From DASPJL01 sp035628645 (GTDB taxonomy: Bacteria; Bacteroidota; Bacteroidia; Cytophagales; Cyclobacteriaceae): 12,424 bases of DNA. This document shows, one piece after another, positions 1 through 5,589 of this stretch (position 1 is the first letter of the stretch; every line of letters begins with the position of its first letter). The notes beneath the pieces are model-generated. The model was not told where the DNA came from. It did not search any database and saw only the letters and a program-made list of their open reading frames with translations. The stretch spans positions 1-12,424 of the forward strand of contig DASPJL010000145.1 of the NCBI GenBank assembly GCA_035628645.1, given 5' to 3'. A program made the translations under genes and the position numbers.

Positions 1-25
1 GCTATACCAAAATAAGTATAAGATG

Positions 26-102
26 GTCTTCCTGAACTTGTTTCAGGTGCTATTATTAAAAAAGCACAAGTGGCGAGAGCGTCTTCCTGAACTTGTTTCA
101 GG
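26..102. repeat. Two direct copies of a short palindromic intergenic repeat
   Basis: Copies lie at 26-47 and 81-102 and are identical over 22 bases. Each contains the imperfect palindrome CCTGAACTTGTTTCAGG, with arms CCTGAA and TTCAGG around a 5-base loop. The flanking bases also resemble each other (gtgctatta and gaactatta follow the two copies), so the duplicated unit may be slightly longer. They lie directly before the permease gene, in the gap to an unseen upstream gene. I recall this core as a common REP-like intergenic repeat in Bacteroidota, but that is memory, not a search. It could form a small hairpin in RNA. No gene is seen in 1-153. Confidence 0.75.
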
Positions 103-153
103 AACTATTAAATAATTTAGAATTTAACATTTAAAATTTAAAATTCCCTAACC

Positions 154-1404
154 GTGTTTGACATCGACAAATGGAGTGAGATCTGGGCCACGATCAGAAG
201 ATATAAGCTTCGAACAGCTTTGACGGCTTTTGGTGTTTTCTGGGGTATTTTCATGTTAATCATTTTGTTGGGTGCCGGTAAAGGTTTCGAAAATGGTGTT
301 GTCGGAAGCTTCGATATTGCGAAAAACTCTGTGTTCATTTGGTCTCAAAGAACAAGCATCCCCTACAAAGGAAATAAAATCGGAAGATGGATTCAGCTTA
401 CAAATGACGATGTCCGCGCAATTAGAGAGAAAATACCTGAAGTGAAAGTACTGGCACCACGCAATCAGTTGGATGGAGATTTTAAAGTTTCAAGAAAAAA
501 CAAGAACTCTTCCTTTAATGTATATGGCGATTACCCTGATTTCCTGGAGGTAAAACCAACCATTGTAACTTCGGGTAGATTTCTTAATTACATTGACATC
601 AAGGAGAAAAGAAAAGTCGCCATTATCGGAGAGCGGGTTAAAGAGTTGTTGTTCGAAAAAGAGGAAGATCCCATCGGAGAATACATTAAGATAAAAGGCG
701 TTTTTTTCAAAGTGGTTGGCACTTTTAAAGGTCGTGGACAGGGCGAAGATATAAAAGAGGATGCACAAACCATTTTCATCCCAAGTACTGCCCTTCAGCA
801 AACATTCAACATGGTAAACAAGGTAGGCTTTTTTGCCTGTGTACCAACAGACGGAACACCTTCACATGTAATTGAAAAAAAAATAAAGCTGCTTTTGGCG
901 GAAATGCACAATGTTTCTCCAAAAGACGAAAGGGCCTTCGGATCGGCGAATGTCGAAGAGGAATTTAAAAAAGTTCAAGGTTTGTTCCTGGGCATCGGAG
1001 GATTTAGCTGGCTGGTAAGTATTGGTACCGTATTGGCAGGAATTATCGGGGTCAGCAATATTATGCTGATTGTAGTCAAAGAAAGAACAAAGGAAATTGG
1101 CACAAGAAAAGCTTTAGGTGCCACACCTTGGTCCATTGTCAGTCTTATTTTGCAAGAGTCTATTGTAATTACAGCTTTTGCCGGATTTATAGGACTTTCT
1201 TTAGGAACAGCCTTGGTTGAAACTGCCAATTATTTTCTGGAAAAATATCAGGCAGGAGGAGCGTTTTTTGCAAACCCTGAGGTAAATCTTCAGGTTGCAG
1301 TTTCTGCTTTCATCTTAATGATACTTTCCGGGGCATTTGCAGGAATAATACCCGCTACAAAAGCCGCAAGGATTAACCCGGTAGAGGCATTAAAAGACGA
1401 ATAA
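154..1404 (+). CDS. MacB/FtsX-type ABC transporter permease
   Basis: Inner-membrane permease of a MacAB-type efflux or export ABC system, 416 aa. Visible layout: a short cytoplasmic N-terminus, TM1 about residues 24-42, a large periplasmic MacB_PCD-type domain about 45-275, then three more TM segments about 280-307, 328-355 and 379-400. Between TM2 and TM3 lies the typical FtsX cytoplasmic stretch KERTKEIGTRKALGA (309-323). The C-terminus PATKAARINPVEALKDE is also characteristic of the family. The start is GTG at 154; MFDIDKW is the N-terminus I expect for Bacteroidota members and there is no better ATG, but no Shine-Dalgarno site is visible. The adaptor gene follows after 71 bases in the same direction, so the pair is probably an operon. 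No ATPase is fused here, so it must be a separate gene, probably upstream. The substrate cannot be told. Confidence 0.93.
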   Translation: MFDIDKWSEIWATIRRYKLRTALTAFGVFWGIFMLIILLGAGKGFENGVVGSFDIAKNSVFIWSQRTSIPYKGNKIGRWIQLTNDDVRAIREKIPEVKVLAPRNQLDGDFKVSRKNKNSSFNVYGDYPDFLEVKPTIVTSGRFLNYIDIKEKRKVAIIGERVKELLFEKEEDPIGEYIKIKGVFFKVVGTFKGRGQGEDIKEDAQTIFIPSTALQQTFNMVNKVGFFACVPTDGTPSHVIEKKIKLLLAEMHNVSPKDERAFGSANVEEEFKKVQGLFLGIGGFSWLVSIGTVLAGIIGVSNIMLIVVKERTKEIGTRKALGATPWSIVSLILQESIVITAFAGFIGLSLGTALVETANYFLEKYQAGGAFFANPEVNLQVAVSAFILMILSGAFAGIIPATKAARINPVEALKDE

Positions 1405-1409
1405 ACATT

Positions 1410-1429
1410 ATTAAAAAATATTTTTTAAT
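1410..1429. other. Perfect 20-base A/T palindrome between permease and adaptor genes
   Basis: The sequence reads ATTAAAAAATATTTTTTAAT, self-complementary with no loop, 6 bases after the permease stop codon. It could act as a weak stem that protects or attenuates the transcript between the two genes, or it could simply be a by-product of an A/T-rich spacer. The lack of any G/C pair argues against a strong terminator, which fits the adaptor being co-transcribed. Confidence 0.4.
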
Positions 1430-1475
1430 CAGAATCATAGAATTAACTCTAAAAAATAGAATAAAAATTAAACAC

Positions 1476-2552
1476 ATGAAAAAGGTTTTTCTTACCCTCT
1501 TTATCTTAATTATTGTTGGACTCACGGGCTGGCTTGGCTATTATTTTTATAAAAAATCCAACACTGATCCAATAGTTTATAAAACAGAATCACCTTTTGT
1601 CACTACCATTATAAAAAAAACTGTTGCGGTTGGTTCTATCGTTCCCAGAAAAGAAGTTCAGATCAAATCACAAGTATCCGGAATTATCGAAGAACTGCAC
1701 GTAGAGGCAGGAGAAATTGTAAAAAAGGGTCAGCTGATTGCCAAAGTAAAAATTGTTCCTAACCTGGTTAGTGTAAACAATGCAGAAACTACCCTCCAAA
1801 CCGCTAAAATCAACCTTGAACAGGCCAAAAGGGAATTTGACAGAAACAAGTCTCTGTTCGAACAAAAAGTAATTTCAGAACAAGAATATAACCGGTTGGT
1901 ACTTGATTACAACTTAAAAAAGGAGGCACTTCAATCTGCTGAAAGCAACCTGGAGTTGGTTAAAGAAGGCGCTTCCAAGAAAGCCGGCCAGGTTTCAAAT
2001 CTTGTTTATTCTACTGTTGACGGGATGGTGCTGGATGTTCCGGTAAAAGTCGGTGCATCCGTAATTGAAAGAAATACTTTTAATGAAGGTACCACCATTG
2101 CTTCCGTTGCAGACATGAAAAGTCTGATTTTTGAAGGAAAGATTGACGAATCAGAGGTTGGAAAAATCAAGGAAGGCATGGACCTGAACCTTACCATCGG
2201 AGCCATTGAAGGAAAGGTATTTAAAGCAAAACTTGAGCATATTGCCCCTAAAGGCGTTACTGAAGAAGGCGCGATAAAATTTACAATAAAAGCCCAGGTA
2301 ATCCTGAATGATAAGGATTTTATTCGTGCGGGCTACAGCGCAAATGCGGACATCGTGCTGGACCAGAAAGACAGTGTTCTGGCAATAAAAGAAAGCTTGC
2401 TTCAGTTCGAAAAAGAAAAACCTTTTATAGAAGTAGAAACCGCACCGAATGTATTTGAAAAACGGAAAATAGAAACCGGTATTTCAGATGGAATTAACAT
2501 TGAGATTGTTAACGGAGTCAAGAAAGGGGAAAAAATAAAGGTCGCTTCTTAA
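1476..2552 (+). CDS. MacA/HlyD-type periplasmic adaptor (membrane fusion protein)
   Basis: Periplasmic adaptor of a tripartite efflux pump, 358 aa, linking the inner-membrane ABC permease to an outer-membrane TolC-type channel. An uncleaved N-terminal membrane anchor covers residues 4-24. The first lipoyl-like half lies about 57-92 (PRKEVQIKSQVSGIIEEL, then VEAGEIVKKGQLIAKV). An alpha-hairpin coiled coil rich in K, E, L and N lies about 101-170. The second lipoyl half lies about 175-212 (STVDGMVLDVPVKVGASV). A beta-barrel domain covers about 215-295 and a membrane-proximal domain about 300-358. The length is on the short side of MacA (about 370). It sits 71 bases behind the permease in the same direction, as expected for partners of one pump. 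No TolC-type gene follows in the window. Confidence 0.93.
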   Translation: MKKVFLTLFILIIVGLTGWLGYYFYKKSNTDPIVYKTESPFVTTIIKKTVAVGSIVPRKEVQIKSQVSGIIEELHVEAGEIVKKGQLIAKVKIVPNLVSVNNAETTLQTAKINLEQAKREFDRNKSLFEQKVISEQEYNRLVLDYNLKKEALQSAESNLELVKEGASKKAGQVSNLVYSTVDGMVLDVPVKVGASVIERNTFNEGTTIASVADMKSLIFEGKIDESEVGKIKEGMDLNLTIGAIEGKVFKAKLEHIAPKGVTEEGAIKFTIKAQVILNDKDFIRAGYSANADIVLDQKDSVLAIKESLLQFEKEKPFIEVETAPNVFEKRKIETGISDGINIEIVNGVKKGEKIKVAS

Positions 2553-2624
2553 AGGCACCTTATTAGGAAGAGGGCAATTCGTGATTAATTAATCTGTAGG
2601 TTGATTTGAAAAAGTCTGAAAGCG

Positions 2625-2646
2625 ATAGTTAAGCTGGTTAAACTAT
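2625..2646 (-). terminator. Weak bulged hairpin between convergent genes
   Basis: ATAGTTAA pairs with TTAAACTAT across a 5-base loop with one bulged A. It overlaps the stop codon (TAG, 2643-2645) of the VOC gene and lies in the gap where the adaptor gene and the VOC gene converge. The stem is A/T-rich. On the minus strand a T-rich run (gactttttc) follows only about 15 bases later, so terminator function is doubtful. Confidence 0.25.
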
Positions 2647-3014
2647 TTCTCAGAATGCAATCCAATCTTATTTCCTTCCGTATCGATGAACTGGGCAAAA
2701 AAGCCATATTCGGGAGTAATAGGTGATTTAGGAACTAAAATTTTACCACCCGCTTTTTCTACTCTTTTTAGAATAACTGTCAAATCCGGATTTCCATTCA
2801 GATAGATCAATGTCCCTGTTGTAGAAGGTACACAATCTGCTCCTTTGGAAATACTCCCTGTTGGCTTTCCCTGATAGAAAGGAAAATAAGCCATTTGATA
2901 TCCCGGAATTTCTTCGGTTTCCATTTTAATGTCCAGGATAGTTTCATAAAACTTTTTAGCTCTTTCAAAGTCAGTTACCGCGACTTCAAACCAATTAAGA
3001 ATATGGTCTTCCAT
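2643..3014 (-). CDS. VOC-family (glyoxalase/bleomycin resistance-like) protein
   Basis: A 123-aa single-domain protein of the vicinal oxygen chelate fold. Two beta-alpha-beta modules can be seen. The first begins LNWFEVAVTDFERAKKFYE (6-24), the family's usual opening strand and helix. The second runs from about 68 with YLNGNPDLTVILKRVEKAGG and ends FIDTEGNKIGLHSEK, matching the usual 'D.eGN.igL' ending. The module order and length are typical of the small VOC proteins of Bacteroidota. Metal ligands cannot be fixed without a structure alignment; E10 and the C-terminal H120 are candidates. There is no signal peptide, so it is cytoplasmic. It faces the adaptor gene tail to tail and is not in an operon with it. 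The substrate is unknown. Confidence 0.9.
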   Translation of the reverse strand: MEDHILNWFEVAVTDFERAKKFYETILDIKMETEEIPGYQMAYFPFYQGKPTGSISKGADCVPSTTGTLIYLNGNPDLTVILKRVEKAGGKILVPKSPITPEYGFFAQFIDTEGNKIGLHSEK

Positions 3015-3148
3015 AGTTTTTTATTTTTTAGGTTGATGAATTGAAATTAAAAAATCAAGTCCTACTCATCAAGGTTTTTTTTTTATGATTTTGGGAATTA
3101 TTTTACACCAAGGTCTGTGTCCATAGCCGTCAACCTAAGAGGTTTTGT

Positions 3149-3285
3149 AAGTCCCAGAGAAACATATATCGGTAGACCTATTATGTTATAGGGCTTTTTA
3201 GTGCCGTAGGTACGGAATAATATTTGGTACCTACGGCACCCTTTCTGCTACAAATTTTGTTTCTATCAATGTTTCGCCCCAACCT
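3149..3285. repeat. Composite palindromic repeat element of Bacteroidota type
   Basis: This gap holds several palindromic modules separated by short 'tctacc / ggtaga'-like spacers: a decayed AGTCCCAGAG..ACT module near 3149, a 'tatatcggtaga' spacer near 3164-3176, a strong GTGCCGTAGGTAC inverted repeat (3201-3239), then 'tgctaca' and 'ttctatcaatgtttcgcccc' spacer-like stretches up to about 3280. I recall this mix of modules from multi-copy intergenic repeats in many Bacteroidota genomes; that is memory, not a search. The left edge is uncertain. The right edge falls near 3285, where similarity to a DNA methyltransferase reading frame begins. Confidence 0.65.
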
Positions 3286-3444
3286 GGCCTTATATGGACG
3301 GCTATGGTGAGACCTTGAAGTAAAAAAAGGTGGGTCAAAATACACTAGGTCAACTTGAGCGCTTTCAATTAATTTGAGCTCCTCTAAGCAGTTTCCATGA
3401 ATAATCTTATGGTCTCCATTTACTCTGTTGTAGGCTTGTTTCAT
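3181..3444 (-). pseudogene. Truncated DNA methyltransferase N-terminus running into a repeat
   Basis: The 87-codon frame starts like a site-specific N4/N6 DNA methyltransferase. Residues 12-30 (HKIIHGNCLEELKLIESAQ) match the usual 'I..GDCLE.L' opening. VDLVYFDPPFF follows, with the catalytic DPPF motif at 37-40. After about residue 50 the resemblance stops and the rest (KARLGRNIDRNK onward) is simply translation of the palindromic repeat. The target-recognition region and the SAM-binding FxGxG motif, which follow DPPF in beta-class enzymes, are absent here and were not found on the other side of the repeat. The ATG overlaps the stop of the preceding TonB-domain gene as ATGA, which may be a relic of translational coupling. 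The product cannot methylate DNA. Whether the repeat inserted or a deletion ended at it is not resolved. Confidence 0.7.
3201..3239. repeat. Perfect 13-bp inverted repeat, core of the composite repeat
   Basis: GTGCCGTAGGTAC at 3201-3213 is exactly complementary to GTACCTACGGCAC at 3227-3239, with a 13-base A/T-rich centre. It is the strongest G/C-rich stem in the window and would fold stably as RNA or as a cruciform. It lies downstream of the minus-strand genes, where it could act as a transcript end without a T tract. Confidence 0.9.
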
Positions 3445-4157
3445 TGTCCACTAGCTGCATATTTTATATTCAAAATAAATCCCTGTTCAACTTTTTGTCC
3501 TCGTTGTTCAGCAGCGGTCCAATGCGGCATTGCTTCAACTAATCTTTTTAGCTCTGTCTGAACCTCTAAAGGAATATCTTCTGTCAGAAAAATAATTTTG
3601 TCAGGTTTCCCACTAGGTAAAATTGTGAATTGGACATAGACTTGACCACTCAAGTTTTCATCCAATACTCTTTTTGGATATTGGAAATTGGACGCTACAT
3701 AGGCATAGAGATTGTTTTCTCCTTGATAGAAACTAGCAGGGCTTTCAACTGTAACAAATAGCTCGTCGACTTCTTCTTCAGGTAAGTCATTAAGATCCTC
3801 TTTTGGCTTAGGTCGTTCATTGTACTCTTTAGGTCCAGTGTATTCACCAAGCCCTACATTCATTTGCGGTAATAGAGTGTATGCCTTTTCTAATTCAATA
3901 ATTGATTCACTTTTTGGATCAAGTTTTACCTGATTGTTTTTATAACCAAGATATGAAATAACAGCAACTGACTTTTTATATTTTTTATCGAATGAAAAAG
4001 AACCCTGATCGTCTGTCATGGTTCCATTTGTCGTTCCTAGAATAATAACATTTGCACCTTTTAAGGGGTGTTGAGTGGCTTTATCAACCACTTTTCCGGT
4101 TATTTGTCCGTATGCAGATATGCAGATGAAGAATATTGAAATCGATAATGTTTTCAT
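3441..4157 (-). CDS. Exported protein with carboxypeptidase-regulatory domain and TonB C-terminal domain
   Basis: A 238-aa protein. Residues 1-18 look like a cleavable Sec signal ending AYGQ, a common Bacteroidota pattern. Residues 19-92 form a CarboxypepD_reg-like (Ig-like) domain: ITGKVVDKATQHPLKGANVI, then DDQGSFSF and SYLGY. A proline- and acid-rich linker spans about 105-140. Residues 148-233 resemble a TonB C-terminal domain: 'YVASNFQYPKRVLDENLSG', 'VYVQFTILPSGKP', then 'MPHWTAAEQRGQKV'. A true TonB carries an N-terminal membrane anchor that contacts ExbB/ExbD. None is present here, so energy transduction is not assured and a periplasmic partner or sensor role is equally possible. The stop overlaps the start of the methyltransferase remnant. 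A possible promoter lies upstream at 4217-4247. Confidence 0.85.
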   Translation of the reverse strand: MKTLSISIFFICISAYGQITGKVVDKATQHPLKGANVIILGTTNGTMTDDQGSFSFDKKYKKSVAVISYLGYKNNQVKLDPKSESIIELEKAYTLLPQMNVGLGEYTGPKEYNERPKPKEDLNDLPEEEVDELFVTVESPASFYQGENNLYAYVASNFQYPKRVLDENLSGQVYVQFTILPSGKPDKIIFLTEDIPLEVQTELKRLVEAMPHWTAAEQRGQKVEQGFILNIKYAASGQ

Positions 4158-4216
4158 TTGATAAATTTTAATAAGCCCAACTTCTTTATAGACGCAATTG
4201 TTTCCATTTCATTTTC

Positions 4217-4247
4217 CCAAGGTATTTATTAAAAAAGTTAAATACAA
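4217..4247 (-). promoter_or_regulatory. Possible Bacteroidota housekeeping promoter
   Basis: Read on the minus strand, TTG (4245-4247) is followed by a 20-base spacer and TACCTTGG (4217-4224). The Bacteroidota consensus is TTG, about 19 bases, then TAnnTTTG; the -7 box matches 7 of 8 positions. It lies 60-90 bases before the start of the TonB-domain gene. The whole region is A/T-rich, so chance matches are likely. Confidence 0.35.
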
Positions 4248-4650
4248 GACAAGAATTAAGGGGTCAATATTATGTCTTTTTTAAGCGCTCCAGGATAGAG
4301 AACCTATTATTGCCGCAAAACGAACGCCTACCATATTTAGCAGAATATATTGTAGGCTTACATTTGTCCAGTTACAGCACCATTGAAAGAAATTGTGGTC
4401 CGAGTTGCAAACCCGAATCAGCTTTTTTTATTTGTCGATCTTTCGGGCCTTTAATTATTGATATTCTGCTCGCTCCAACAAGGGGAATGAAGCATAACAT
4501 TTTGGGTTGATATCGGTGCCGTTTTATTGCTCTGCCTTATAACTATTGCACCAAAGTAGGCATGGCCATATTGACCGCCGCTTACCGGAAATGATAACTG
4601 TCCGAGCTCACTTCCACCTTCGTAACCGGTATAATTATATACTTTAAAAG
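4248..4650. other. Gene-poor stretch, no supportable gene
   Basis: This is most of the 633-base gap between the TonB-domain gene and the GIN lipoprotein gene. Short open frames exist on both strands (about 4310-4510 plus, 4451-4666 minus) but neither shows a family motif, signal peptide or convincing start. The minus-strand frame begins with a GTG inside the terminator hairpin, which argues against it. Base composition here is somewhat richer in G/C than the other gaps, as in decayed coding sequence, so a gene remnant is possible but I cannot name one. Confidence 0.4.
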
Positions 4651-4686
4651 AGAAATCCCTTGTCACGCAAATAACAAGGGATTTCT
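4651..4686 (-). terminator. Terminator hairpin downstream of the GIN lipoprotein gene
   Basis: AGAAATCCCTTGT (4651-4663) pairs perfectly with ACAAGGGATTTCT (4674-4686) across a 10-base loop. On the minus strand the stem is followed by CTTTTAAAG, a short T-rich run. It lies about 105 bases after the stop of the GIN-domain gene. The right arm shares AACAAGGGAT(A/T)TCT with the terminator at 5540-5575. Confidence 0.75.
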
Positions 4687-4790
4687 ATTATCTCATATTC
4701 TCTTAAAAACTCAGAAGTGGATCTAAGAATGAAACATGGCTTCTAATGTGCTTCGGTTACAGTATTTGAAACCGATTTTTAATCAACTTT

Positions 4791-5438
4791 TTAATTCTTA
4801 CTAATTACTTTTCCAACGCCTGATATCTCCTGGTCAATTTCAGGATTGCCCTTGTAGTACACTTTGCCGACTCCTGAAATTTTAACTTGTAAATGGTCCA
4901 CGACAAACACACTGCAATCGCTCTTTCCGCTTATCCTGATATCTGCATTCTTAGTTTGCAGACCCATTAAATTTACGTCTCCTGAACCCGAAACACGAAT
5001 GGACAATTGCTCTGCTTCTCCTCTAAGTCCGATATCTCCGGCGCCACTCATCTCAATATTCAAATTATCAAAAATAAATTCGGACGAACTTTCAATTTTT
5101 CCTGCCCCGGATAATCGAAGATCGTTAAAAGATTTACAATAAATGTACAATTTGGGCTTGGAACGGGCATTAAAACAGTCAGCACCGATATATAAGGTTT
5201 CGTTTCTCACATTGACTCTGAATCGGTCAATAACATTGGCTTGGGCGTGGATTTCAAGCTTATGTTCATTGCTTTTGATAATTTCTACCTCTCCCCAGGA
5301 GCTGATATCAATTCCATTAAATTCACCTAAAGTATAAGTTTCTGAGACCGTTCTCCCCTCGCCTCTTTCACAATGAGGATTTCCGCAGGAGGACACAAAT
5401 ATTACTGTTGCAATTAATAGGATAATTTGAGTTTTCAT
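4791..5438 (-). CDS. GIN-domain (DUF2807) lipoprotein
   Basis: A 215-aa exported protein. The N-terminus is a lipoprotein signal with lipobox VSSC, so the mature protein starts at C18 and is lipid-anchored. The rest is a putative auto-transporter adhesin head GIN domain: 'GEFNGIDISSWGEVEIIKSNEHKL' (37-60), then a right-handed beta-helix-like series of short turns at fairly regular spacing, LSGAGKI, MSGAGDI, VSGSGDV, ISGKSDC, ISGVGKV and ISGVGKV. Its length is typical. In Bacteroidota these lipoproteins are often found near ECF sigma/anti-sigma genes or TonB receptors, and their function is not established. It follows the TonB receptor gene but is separated by a terminator and has its own upstream motif (5473-5501), identical in layout to the receptor's. 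Confidence 0.92.
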   Translation of the reverse strand: MKTQIILLIATVIFVSSCGNPHCERGEGRTVSETYTLGEFNGIDISSWGEVEIIKSNEHKLEIHAQANVIDRFRVNVRNETLYIGADCFNARSKPKLYIYCKSFNDLRLSGAGKIESSSEFIFDNLNIEMSGAGDIGLRGEAEQLSIRVSGSGDVNLMGLQTKNADIRISGKSDCSVFVVDHLQVKISGVGKVYYKGNPEIDQEISGVGKVISKN

Positions 5439-5472
5439 TTTTATGTTGAGTTTTTTATCTTTTTTCTAATGC

Positions 5473-5501
5473 AAGACAATTGAAGTGTCTTTTACCCCTA
5501 T
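5473..5501 (-). promoter_or_regulatory. ECF-like promoter motif of the GIN lipoprotein gene
   Basis: On the minus strand, ATAGGGGTAAAA (5490-5501) is followed by 12 bases and then GTCTT (5473-5477). The same 12-base block, spacer length and GTC box occur before the TonB receptor gene. The GTC resembles an ECF-sigma -10 element, which would place the start of transcription roughly 30 bases before the ATG at 5438. It could instead be an operator for a classical regulator. Confidence 0.55.
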
Positions 5502-5539
5502 TAGGATTAAAAAAAATTGTGTGTTCCAGAAATTATAAC

Positions 5540-5575
5540 AAAAGATATCCCATCCTTCAACAAGGGATATCTTTT
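5540..5575 (-). terminator. Terminator hairpin between the receptor and GIN genes
   Basis: AAAAGATATCCC (5540-5551) pairs perfectly with GGGATATCTTTT (5564-5575) across a 12-base loop. The stem has A tracts and T tracts on both sides, so it could stop transcripts from either strand. It begins 15 bases after the receptor stop codon and lies before the GIN-gene promoter motif, so the two genes are separate transcription units. Confidence 0.8.
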
Positions 5576-5589
5576 TATGCCTTCTATGC

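Noticed and set aside
4257..4275. GGGGTCAA block on the plus strand, resembling the ECF-like -35
   Set aside because: It differs from the twin motifs, lacks the 12-base spacing to GTC, and points at no supportable gene.
4310..4510. 66-codon plus-strand open frame
   Set aside because: No family motif, no signal peptide, no plausible start context, and it overlaps another open frame on the opposite strand.
4451..4666. 71-codon minus-strand open frame
   Set aside because: Starts at a GTG inside the terminator hairpin. The product (YTGYEGGSELGQLSFPVSGG region) is not recognisable. At most it is a gene remnant.
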